This document shows, piece after piece, positions 1 through 6,050 of a stretch of 6,056 bases of DNA. The notes under the pieces are model-generated. The model was not told where the DNA came from, ran no database searches, and was given only the letters and a program-made list of their open reading frames with translations. Each line of letters opens with the position of its first letter. Position 1 is the stretch's first letter. Source of the stretch: Victivallales bacterium (lineage in GTDB: Bacteria > Verrucomicrobiota > Lentisphaeria > Oligosphaerales > Oligosphaeraceae). The DNA lies in contig JAFZZD010000553.1 in the NCBI GenBank assembly GCA_017615955.1, forward strand, positions 1 to 6,056. Reading direction: 5' to 3'. The position numbers and the translations under genes were made by a program.

Positions 1-18
1 CCACGGCTAGCTTCCATC

Positions 19-58
19 GCCCCTACGGGGCTCTCAAATACCTATCCTCGTGGGGTAG
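19..58. repeat. Tandem pair of GC-rich hairpins (REP-like or leader structure)
   Basis: Two stem-loops lie side by side upstream of the first gene. The first is perfect: GCCCC (19-23), loop TAC, GGGGC (27-31). The second pairs CTATCC (42-47) with GGGGTAG (53-58) around a five-base loop and contains one G-T wobble pair. Neither is followed by a T-run, so they do not look like a simple intrinsic terminator. Two adjacent palindromes in a short intergenic stretch is the arrangement seen in dispersed REP-type elements. They could equally be mRNA leader structure or the tail of an upstream transcript. I see no convincing promoter in bases 1-89. Confidence 0.5.
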
Positions 59-76
59 TACAGAGCGAAAACATAA

Positions 77-82
77 AAGGAA
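77..82 (+). promoter_or_regulatory. Ribosome binding site of the phosphatase gene
   Basis: AAGGAA ends 7 bases before the ATG at 90. It decides the start: the same reading frame stays open to the left edge of the window but has no ATG, GTG or TTG between there and 90. Confidence 0.7.
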
Positions 83-89
83 CTCAAAA

Positions 90-1325
90 ATGTGTTCAGA
101 GCAAGATATTGAAAAGCCAGTTTTTGCAGTTGAGAATCCTGAAACTCCAGTGGCGGAGAATCCTGAAACTCCAGCAACTGTGAAAACCGAAACTCCAGGA
201 GCGAAGGAGGCCGAAACTCCAGTTGCGGAGGTGGCTGAAAAGGAAGCATGGAATGCGGAGGAGCAGATTGACTGGCCCAAGGTCTCGATGCTGGAAAAGG
301 CAAGGCGGGCGGAGAGAAGTGTCAGGGAATGGATTGACACGTACGGAAGCAAGTTCGAGCAGTTTGAGTTTGCCTTCAATTTCTTTGCAGGGCAGAGCAG
401 GGTGCATTTTGTGTATGACGCGGCTGAGATGCCTGCTGAACTGTGGTTCATTGGCGACGTTCATGGTGATATACTGGCCTTGGAGGCAGCTCTTTCCTTC
501 ATAGATGCCAGGACACCTGATGCCACAATCGTATTCCTGGGCGACCTTTTTGACCGCTTCGAGTATGGTGTCGAGGTAGTGATGCGTGTGATTGCGTTGA
601 TCAAGGAACGTCCAGGACGCATATTGTGGATTGCCGGCAACCATGATGATGGCTTGTTCTACGAGAATGGCAGCTTCGGCTCGAAGGTGCTTCCTTCTGA
701 ATTCTGCAGTTTCCTGAATGAGCACAAGGAGTACGAGGCTTTCGGCAAATGGCTGATAGACTTCTGCAAGATGCTGCCCCGTGCGCTGTTTTTGCCGGAT
801 GGCTTGTTTGTGGCACACGGGGGCTGTCCCTCGTTTGACATGAATACTTTCGGCTACTCCATAGATGATGTTAAGCAGCTGGAGGACCTGGATGATGAGA
901 GATATCTTCATTCCTTCATTTGGAACAGGATAATTCCCGACCAGGATGACAAAGGGGAACCCGAAGTGGGCAAGAACGACTTGCTTCATTTCATGGAGAG
1001 GATTGAGAAAATGTCGGGCGTTCCTGTCAAGCGCATGCTTCGTGGGCATGACCACTGCAAGGAAAGCCGCCATGAGTTTTTTGAAAGCTATTATCCTCAG
1101 GCACCAGTGCTGACCTTGACCACAATGTCGGCCTGGTATCTTGGAAACGAGGACTTTCCACCAGAACTAATGGCGCAGATGAGGAAGAAGTCCATCACAA
1201 CGCCGGCAATCGCTCAATACAGGCATGGCGAATTGCCGAAGGTTTATACGCTTGACATACCAAAGTCCCTGGTGCGTCAATTCCACAAAGTTGAAGATTT
1301 GCCTGATGAACTCCATGACAAATGA
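90..1325 (+). CDS. PPP-type metallophosphoesterase (probable Ser/Thr protein phosphatase) with repetitive Thr-Pro tail
   Basis: This 411-residue protein is predicted to be a cytoplasmic two-metal phosphatase of the calcineurin-like/PPP superfamily. All the metal-binding blocks are present in order: GDVHG (122-126), GDLFDR (151-156), GNHDD (183-187), AHGG (242-245) and RGHDH (318-322). FIWNR near 276-280 sits where protein phosphatase 1 has its LLWSDP segment. VLTLTTMSAWYLGNED (340-355) matches the position of the substrate-site loop after the last metal ligand. GNHD instead of GNHE, and DRF instead of DRG, make it intermediate between eukaryote-type Ser/Thr phosphatases and ApaH-like nucleotide hydrolases. 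Residues 1-60 are a low-complexity acidic tail with four ETP motifs exactly eight residues apart. There is no signal peptide or membrane segment. The stop codon overlaps the next start (ATGA). The fold is secure; protein phosphatase activity is likely but unproven from sequence, and the substrate is unknown. Confidence 0.9.
   Translation: MCSEQDIEKPVFAVENPETPVAENPETPATVKTETPGAKEAETPVAEVAEKEAWNAEEQIDWPKVSMLEKARRAERSVREWIDTYGSKFEQFEFAFNFFAGQSRVHFVYDAAEMPAELWFIGDVHGDILALEAALSFIDARTPDATIVFLGDLFDRFEYGVEVVMRVIALIKERPGRILWIAGNHDDGLFYENGSFGSKVLPSEFCSFLNEHKEYEAFGKWLIDFCKMLPRALFLPDGLFVAHGGCPSFDMNTFGYSIDDVKQLEDLDDERYLHSFIWNRIIPDQDDKGEPEVGKNDLLHFMERIEKMSGVPVKRMLRGHDHCKESRHEFFESYYPQAPVLTLTTMSAWYLGNEDFPPELMAQMRKKSITTPAIAQYRHGELPKVYTLDIPKSLVRQFHKVEDLPDELHDK
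141..222 (+). repeat. In-frame 24-bp tandem repeat encoding ETP octapeptides
   Basis: The ten bases GAAACTCCAG recur perfectly at 141, 165, 189 and 213, a period of exactly 24 bases. The intervening 14 bases are related but diverged (GTGGCGGAGAATCCT-like). The units encode eight-residue repeats ending in Glu-Thr-Pro near the N terminus of the phosphatase. The period is a multiple of three, so gain or loss of units would keep the reading frame. This points to a slippage-grown, disordered linker. Confidence 0.85.
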
Positions 1326-3931
1326 ATATTGACAAGGAAATATTGCTAACCTGTCCCGATGAATGCGGGCAGATTGCCGTTCCTTGCAGCATTCGCATGA
1401 TATTGGAAAACCAGGTCTTTTTCTGCGAATCATGTGGATGCGAGTTTCAAGGGACAGTTTTTCCTGGCTGGCTGGGCAGCGCCTCGCATTTGCGTCTTTC
1501 CAGGGAAGATGAGCAGTTGCATAAGAACATGCAGGCGTTGTATTCATATCTTTATGCGGGGGGAGGCAAGCCTGCCCCTTTGTTTATGGAGGAATTGCTT
1601 CAGCAGCATCCACAGTATTGGCGTATGTTTCCCGCCCATGCCATTCCCGTCAAGGTAGTGCTCAAGCTGTTGTTATCGGAAGCATCTTTTGCGGAGGGTT
1701 TTGACTTTTCTACATTGTCCAGTCCAGACTGGCTTGAACTGCTGCTCAAGGCACCTTCTTTCGCCGCAAAATGCCCATGGGGAAAGTTTTCCCGCTACAT
1801 AGTGGAAATCAACAGGAAGCTTCCTGAAGCATTACTGCGCAATTCAGAGGTGCTTTTCTCCAGCAGCGGCCTTGCTGAAGACAAGAGGTTCTCGCCTGAC
1901 GCCACGGAGGAAAAGCAGGCACTTTACAATCCCATTGCATTTGCCTGTAAAATGGGATGGAAGGCGCATTTGAACTGGAACGCCTTCAAATTGGAGGAGG
2001 TTTTCGCGGCTTTCCAGGCGTATCCAATGCTGATGAAGGAATACCCGTTTACCCGCTTCAAGCTGGAGGAGTTCGACTGGAAGAATTACGGTGCCAGAAA
2101 CTGGGAGGCTGCAATCGGCATCCTTCCTCAAAACTCCCCACTGCTTAAGATACATTCCCTGGTCATAGGCAAGAATGTGGAGGCTATATTAAAGGCGAAT
2201 CCGCAATGGGAGAAATATTGTTCCTGGAACGAAATATCCTCTGCGGAATGGGTGAAGATGGTTCTGGCTTCTTCAAAGTGGCTTTCATCCTGCCCATGGA
2301 GAAGCTTCAATTCCAGGGAGTGGTTTGCCATATTGAAAGCCAGGCCAGAATATGCGTCGCACTGTCAATGGCAGCTATTCAATTGCGCGGAATGGCTGGA
2401 GTTGTTCAAGCTCGACATTGGCTATGCAAGGCATTGCGACTGGAACAAGTTCTCTCCACGTAACTGGTTGGACATAATCAGGGCGTTCCCTGCGTTGGCC
2501 TCCCACTGCCCATGGCAGTCGCTTCCCCCCAACGATTTGATCAGCCTGTTCCAAATAGACAGAAAATATGTCTCAAAATGCACTCGCTGGGACAAGTTCA
2601 ATGCAAATGCATGGATGGAGCTTTTTGAAATTGACAGCGCCTTGTTCGAGGCAAAATGCACCAACTGGGACATGTTTTCCCCAAGGCAATGGCGCACCCT
2701 CCTGAAAAGGCATCCGCAGTTCGCCAGTCATTGCAACTGGAAGAATATCACCCAGGATTCATGGAAGGACATTCTGAACAATGACCGTAAAATGCATACG
2801 CGTTTACGGCTTAATGGGAGCGCATACGATGACATGCAGCATCCAGAATACCTGGCGATCTACAATCTGATCAACGGCAAGAACGTGGCCGAGGCGCTGA
2901 GAAGATACCCCGTGCTTGCCGGCAAATATCTCCAGTGGGACAAAGTCAGCGCGGAGGAATGGCTCCATTGCCTTGCGGAGATGCCACGTCTTGCATCAGG
3001 ATGCACCCGTAAACATTGGGGGAAGATAGTTGAATACGTTAGAAACCTGCCTTCGGAAATACAGCATTCCGCTAAACAATACAACGCCTCGCTTTGGGAA
3101 AAACGACTTGAAATACTGGAGGCCTCCAAGCGCCAGGAAATAACACAGCTGCCGGCGGAGGACTTCTATGCGCTGGTGGATTTCATGGACTGGGAATGGG
3201 ACAGGCATTTCTCATGGGAGGCAGTCGGCCACGAACAGGTCTTGTCATTGGCAAGGACACGTCCCGATTTCATGGAAAAATACGGATGGGAAAGAATCAG
3301 CGATGATGAAATAAGAAGACTGCTTCTGTCCTCGAAGGACTTCACCGCATTCTGCATAGAGAGGGCAAAGGGTGCTGACGCAATAGCCTCCAGAATAAGA
3401 AGGGCTTTTGATCATGATACAATCACCAGGCTTTTTCTGACTTATCCCCTGCTGTCCAGAAAACTCATGACATTTTTCACCTTGAGTCTAAAAGACCTAA
3501 TAGATTTCAGGTATTATGGCAGCGAGTATTTGCGTCGTAAAGTGGCATTCTATCAAATGTTCGTCATTATGCTGCTGTGTTTTGCCTTGGGCTGGCTCTG
3601 GCTTTGTCCAGGTGAATGTGGCTATCTGGCCTTTGCCAGTGAGCATCAGCAACATGCCAGGCTGGCATTGTATGTTTACGTAGGCTACGCCTTTGTTTTC
3701 AGTTTCATGCTGGCTAAAATCCACGATTTTTGCGGGGGGCCAAGGCTGTCCAAGTTCCTTGGCGCAGTACATGGAGTTCTGGGTGTGCTTCTATTCGAGC
3801 ATAGCTTCTTCCTGACAGGCCTGGCGCAGCGCAACTTCAGGCGTGCATTGTGCTTTTATCTGGCCTATATTGTCATAATGTTCTTTTTTCGCAAGCTGCT
3901 TCGCGGCAGTGAGGCAAACTCAAGGACTTGA
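1322..3931 (+). CDS. Large C-x-W helical-repeat membrane protein with N-terminal zinc-ribbon-like motif
   Basis: I do not recognise a named family for this 869-residue protein. Residues 11-40 hold a likely zinc ribbon: CPDEC (11-15) and CESCGC (35-40). Residues about 120-670 are a repeat array. Its clearest block, 300-482, has cysteines at 300, 324, 348, 372, 396, 420, 446 and 471, each followed by a Trp two or three residues later and usually a second Trp eight further on. A working consensus is C-x-W-x-x-F-x-x-x-x-W-x-x-[IL]-[LF]-x-x-x-P-x-[FY]-A-S-H, which suggests a short helical solenoid. Residues 743-857 contain three or four hydrophobic segments. There is no signal peptide, so the ribbon and repeats are probably cytoplasmic with a C-terminal membrane anchor. 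It overlaps the phosphatase gene by ATGA, has no visible ribosome binding site, and lies 3 bases before the Sel1 gene. A scaffold or adaptor role is inferred only. Confidence 0.88.
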   Translation: MNIDKEILLTCPDECGQIAVPCSIRMILENQVFFCESCGCEFQGTVFPGWLGSASHLRLSREDEQLHKNMQALYSYLYAGGGKPAPLFMEELLQQHPQYWRMFPAHAIPVKVVLKLLLSEASFAEGFDFSTLSSPDWLELLLKAPSFAAKCPWGKFSRYIVEINRKLPEALLRNSEVLFSSSGLAEDKRFSPDATEEKQALYNPIAFACKMGWKAHLNWNAFKLEEVFAAFQAYPMLMKEYPFTRFKLEEFDWKNYGARNWEAAIGILPQNSPLLKIHSLVIGKNVEAILKANPQWEKYCSWNEISSAEWVKMVLASSKWLSSCPWRSFNSREWFAILKARPEYASHCQWQLFNCAEWLELFKLDIGYARHCDWNKFSPRNWLDIIRAFPALASHCPWQSLPPNDLISLFQIDRKYVSKCTRWDKFNANAWMELFEIDSALFEAKCTNWDMFSPRQWRTLLKRHPQFASHCNWKNITQDSWKDILNNDRKMHTRLRLNGSAYDDMQHPEYLAIYNLINGKNVAEALRRYPVLAGKYLQWDKVSAEEWLHCLAEMPRLASGCTRKHWGKIVEYVRNLPSEIQHSAKQYNASLWEKRLEILEASKRQEITQLPAEDFYALVDFMDWEWDRHFSWEAVGHEQVLSLARTRPDFMEKYGWERISDDEIRRLLLSSKDFTAFCIERAKGADAIASRIRRAFDHDTITRLFLTYPLLSRKLMTFFTLSLKDLIDFRYYGSEYLRRKVAFYQMFVIMLLCFALGWLWLCPGECGYLAFASEHQQHARLALYVYVGYAFVFSFMLAKIHDFCGGPRLSKFLGAVHGVLGVLLFEHSFFLTGLAQRNFRRALCFYLAYIVIMFFFRKLLRGSEANSRT
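1352..1441 (+). other. Zinc-ribbon-like cysteine cluster (residues 11-40)
   Basis: C11-x3-C15, 19 residues, then C35-x2-C38, with extra cysteines at 22 and 40. The second half reads CESCGCEF, like the CPxCGxxF knuckle of short prokaryotic zinc ribbons. The first knuckle is CPDEC rather than the usual CPxCG, so metal binding is probable rather than certain. It supports the ATG at 1322 as the real start, since the next in-frame Met (residue 26) would cut the motif in half. Confidence 0.6.
2219..2767 (+). repeat. Core of the C-x-W protein repeat array (about eight units of 24-26 residues)
   Basis: This stretch covers residues 300-482 of the large protein. Cysteine spacing is 24, 24, 24, 24, 24, 26 and 25 residues. 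Most units read C-x-W at the start and W-x-x-[IL]-[LF] eight residues later. The unit starting at Cys396 has Leu406 in place of the second Trp. The units starting at Cys420 and Cys446 share a one-residue insertion (CTRWDKF, CTNWDMF), which suggests a local duplication. DNA identity between units is low, so the array is old. Degenerate units flank it, for example around residues 127-153, 218-260, 538-561 and 622-660. Confidence 0.85.
3548..3892 (+). other. C-terminal membrane domain of the repeat protein
   Basis: Hydrophobic segments lie at about residues 743-762, 781-799, 812-832 and 842-857. They are separated by short loops rich in Arg and Lys at 799-811 and 837-841, with a basic end (RKLLR). 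The positive loops on both sides of the third segment fit a three-pass or re-entrant arrangement as well as a four-pass one. The stretch around 820-843, with H-x-F-F-L-x-G, faintly resembles the GxHxFYxG core of TM2 domains, but this is too weak to name. Confidence 0.7.
3922..3926 (+). promoter_or_regulatory. Ribosome binding site of the Sel1-repeat gene
   Basis: AAGGA lies inside the last codons of the preceding gene and ends 8 bases before the ATG at 3935. It supports this start and gives the third gene its own initiation signal in addition to coupling with the gene before it. Confidence 0.6.
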
Positions 3932-3934
3932 GGC

Positions 3935-5818
3935 ATGAGCATATTTCACAAAATAGTCATTGTGATGCTGAATGCCATATTGCTTGTGCTGCTGTGGAGA
4001 TTATGCCATCCGACGCAGCCAGAACAGCTTGTGGAGATTTCAAGGTCTTTGAAAGAGCAGCCAGTCAGTTTCATTTCGGCCAGCGACTATTATTCACGAC
4101 AGGCAATGGCGAAAGACAGGGAACTGGCTGATGTACCCGCAAAAATAGACATGCTGCTTGGAAAGAATGACTATGAAGGGGCATTGTCCCTGCTGGATGG
4201 CATTGAACGGCGTTATCCATTGTACGAAAAAGCCGCGCCTCTGCGTGAAAAAGTGGGGAAGGCTAGGGCTGATTTCATCGCAAGGAATACAAGGGAGACC
4301 ATTGGACATTATGAAAACGGTGAACTTGAAAAGGCGTTCCAGTCCGTGGCATACGCCGATGCTGGCAATCCCAAAGTCTCGCTGGTTCTGGGGCTTATGC
4401 ATCTTAGTCAGGGCAAGGGGAGAGAAAGCGACTTCGAGGCAGGGGAGAAGGCCTTGCTTTATGCGGCTCAGAATGGTGTTCCTACGGCATTCTTTGAGTT
4501 GGGAAGGCTTTATGACCCAAATGGCAAGGCTTGGCGGACTTCCGCAGATGAGGCTGCACTCTGGTACAAGAAGGCATTTGAGGCGGGCATCCATGAAGCC
4601 GGATATGAATTGGCGCAGATGCTGTTCAGTGCCAAAGATTTCAAGGGCACGGTCGAGTGGATGACCAAGGCGGCTGAACATGATGTGATTGACGCGCAGC
4701 GCACCCTTGCCTGGATGTACAAGGAGGGACGCTGTGTGGATCGCAATCTGGAAAGGGCTATTCGCCTATATGAAGTGGCGGCGAACCAGAATGATGTGAA
4801 GGCAATGCTTGCCTTGGGAGAAATTTATTATGACAAGGACTTGGATGTCTTCAGCTATTCGATTGCGTTTGAATGGTATATGAAGGCGGCGGAGGCCGGA
4901 AATGTCCGTGGGCAGTTTATGGTTGCCTTCATGTATGAAAATGGGCTGGGAGTAGAAAGAAACCTGCTCAATGCTGGTTATTGGTATGAGCAGGCGGCGA
5001 AAAACGGCTCCAAGAAGGCAAGTGAATGGGTGTCCAGGAACCTGGAGCGCATCAGGCAGGAGGAAAGGCAGAAGGAAAAGCGAAGGGACTTTGCGAAAAA
5101 GGCTGTTGAAGCGTGGGCAAAGGACAAATGCAAAGAGGCGATAGAGTATGCTAAGCAGGCTGACCAGAGTGACCCGCGTGTCCTGGGCATTCTGGCATAC
5201 GCATACTACTATGGGGGCTTTGGAAAGGGAATGACGAGGAATGTCCAGCTTGCCATAAAATATGCCCGCGCTGCGGCTGATGGGGGGGATCCATGGGGAT
5301 ATTTGGTGTTGGCAAGATACTATGGGGGATTTCCAGAGTCCGAGGATGGCGTTAGAAGTTCCAATGAATACATAAAGCATTGCTTATGCTATGAAAAGGC
5401 TGCGGAGGGTGGCATTGCGGAGGCGCAGTGCAAGGTGGCGGAGCTTTGCATATTTGGACGCGGCTTTGACGATGGCGTCACCACGTTGCGTTCCAAAAAG
5501 AAGAGGCTATTCAAAAGCAGCGATAGTAGCCTTGCATCAGACAACCCTTATGCGACTAGCATTCATGATTACGAGAAGGCAAAGTACTGGCTGGAGAAGG
5601 CGTATGCCCAGGGCAGTGTGAATGCAGCGGAGATGCTGGCCACTGCATATATCATTGGATATGGCGAGCCGGGACAGGCTTTGTGTGGGCGGCAGGGAAT
5701 AAATTGCTTTGGCAGTATTCCCAAGAACTGGCCTAAGGCGATGGCGTTGATTGAGTGGATTGAGCAAAGAGATGAGATTCGCGCCCAAAGACTGAGGTCT
5801 ATTTTTAGAAGGCAATGA
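3935..5818 (+). CDS. Membrane-anchored Sel1-like (TPR-related) repeat protein
   Basis: This 627-residue protein starts with a hydrophobic stretch at residues 7-21 that looks like a signal anchor. Cys24 follows a Leu, so it is not a convincing lipoprotein signal. Residues about 68-145 are TPR-like helices. Sel1 repeats then run from about 184 to 359, with typical signatures such as LAWMYKEG, AIRLYEVAA, FMYENGLGV and YWYEQAAKNG. A highly charged helix (about 365-400) follows, then a second, more irregular Sel1 array at about 413-612, containing YWLEKAYAQGS. That array has a roughly 30-residue basic/serine-rich insertion at 510-545 and Cys584/Cys591 in its last unit. Sel1 repeats form helical solenoids that bind other proteins. 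It starts 3 bases after the large repeat protein, so the two probably work together. Charges around the anchor weakly favour the repeats facing outward. The partner and process are unknown. Confidence 0.9.
   Translation: MSIFHKIVIVMLNAILLVLLWRLCHPTQPEQLVEISRSLKEQPVSFISASDYYSRQAMAKDRELADVPAKIDMLLGKNDYEGALSLLDGIERRYPLYEKAAPLREKVGKARADFIARNTRETIGHYENGELEKAFQSVAYADAGNPKVSLVLGLMHLSQGKGRESDFEAGEKALLYAAQNGVPTAFFELGRLYDPNGKAWRTSADEAALWYKKAFEAGIHEAGYELAQMLFSAKDFKGTVEWMTKAAEHDVIDAQRTLAWMYKEGRCVDRNLERAIRLYEVAANQNDVKAMLALGEIYYDKDLDVFSYSIAFEWYMKAAEAGNVRGQFMVAFMYENGLGVERNLLNAGYWYEQAAKNGSKKASEWVSRNLERIRQEERQKEKRRDFAKKAVEAWAKDKCKEAIEYAKQADQSDPRVLGILAYAYYYGGFGKGMTRNVQLAIKYARAAADGGDPWGYLVLARYYGGFPESEDGVRSSNEYIKHCLCYEKAAEGGIAEAQCKVAELCIFGRGFDDGVTTLRSKKKRLFKSSDSSLASDNPYATSIHDYEKAKYWLEKAYAQGSVNAAEMLATAYIIGYGEPGQALCGRQGINCFGSIPKNWPKAMALIEWIEQRDEIRAQRLRSIFRRQ
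4484..5011 (+). repeat. First Sel1 repeat array (residues 184-359)
   Basis: About five consecutive units of 32-36 residues follow the Sel1 pattern A-x-x-x-L-G-x-x-Y followed by A-x-x-W-Y-x-K-A-A-x-x-G. Unit boundaries are near residues 184, 220, 253, 288 and 324. The fourth and fifth units (SIAFEWYMKAAEAGN and YWYEQAAKNGS) are the most canonical. Confidence 0.8.
5171..5770 (+). repeat. Second, irregular Sel1 repeat array (residues 413-612)
   Basis: About four units begin near residues 413, 451, 495 and 562. Loops are longer than in the first array: the third unit is split by a basic, serine-rich insertion at about 510-545, and the fourth has a two-cysteine loop (584, 591). The charged stretch at 365-400 separates the two arrays. 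Confidence 0.7.
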
Positions 5819-5858
5819 GAACAGGCACCCTTTCCAAAGAAGAGCAGCGGTAGGTTTA

Positions 5859-5896
5859 GTGACTGCGTGATATAGGTCTTTCATATTGTCAGTCAT
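5859..5896 (+). other. Long imperfect stem-loop after the last gene
   Basis: TGACTG (5860-5865) pairs with CAGTCA (5890-5895). After a bulged C at 5866, GTGATAT (5867-5873) pairs with ATATTGT (5883-5889), leaving a nine-base loop. The inner stem uses three G-U pairs that would be A-C mismatches in the opposite-strand RNA, so the structure favours a plus-strand transcript, meaning the operon's 3' end. No T-run follows, so a role in 3'-end stability or processing fits better than intrinsic termination. Confidence 0.5.
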
Positions 5897-5963
5897 GAGC
5901 AACAATTCATTTCCAGTTACTTTATTTTTCGCGTTTTGTTTTGCAAATCACCATTTCCAATTT

Positions 5964-5981
5964 GCGATGAAATCGCTTTTT
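5964..5981 (+). terminator. Candidate weak intrinsic terminator of the operon
   Basis: GCGAT (5964-5968), a three-base GAA loop and ATCGC (5972-5976) are followed directly by five T residues (5977-5981). The stem is only five base pairs, so the terminator would be weak, but the position, about 145 bases after the last stop codon and in AT-rich DNA, fits. Confidence 0.45.
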
Positions 5982-6044
5982 GTATAGAAAAAAACATAAT
6001 ATGCTTTATATTTCGCACGCAAAAAACTTCCGCGCTGGACGGTT

Positions 6045-6050
6045 GGAGGT
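6045..6050 (+). promoter_or_regulatory. Possible ribosome binding site of a gene starting beyond the window
   Basis: GGAGGT matches the Shine-Dalgarno core and ends six bases before the window does, so a start codon could follow immediately outside. It lies after an AT-rich stretch (5898-6030) containing TAATAT and TATATT, but I could not find a well-spaced promoter there. This rests on a six-base match only. Confidence 0.25.

Noticed and set aside
3..89. Extension of the phosphatase frame to the left window edge
   Set aside because: The frame is open but has no start codon, and it would cross the two hairpins and the ribosome binding site. A start outside the window cannot be fully excluded.
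141..222. Regular short repeats as a CRISPR array
   Set aside because: The repeats are 10 identical bases with 14-base related gaps, inside a gene and in frame, with no unique spacers of normal length.
96..1073. Long minus-strand open frame (325 codons) opposite the phosphatase gene
   Set aside because: The plus strand carries all catalytic motifs of a known enzyme. The minus product is low in recognisable features, and its repetitive end is only the mirror of the ETP repeat.
3992..4009. Lipoprotein signal ending at Cys24 of the Sel1 protein
   Set aside because: The residues before Cys are Trp-Arg-Leu, which do not fit a lipobox; a plain signal anchor is more likely.
4094..5380. Minus-strand open frames opposite the Sel1 gene
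   Set aside because: The plus frame shows clear Sel1 repeats throughout. The reverse frames have no family features and no ribosome binding sites.
5895..5987. Thirty-codon open frame with a hydrophobic middle in the 3' region
   Set aside because: There is no ribosome binding site before its ATG, it overlaps the stem-loop and terminator-like hairpin, and chance frames of this size are common.
5941..6013. Promoter in the AT-rich 3' region (TTGCGA or TTGTAT with TAATAT, TATGCT or TATATT)
   Set aside because: No pair of boxes has a spacing near 17 bases, and the AT-rich composition produces such hexamers by chance.
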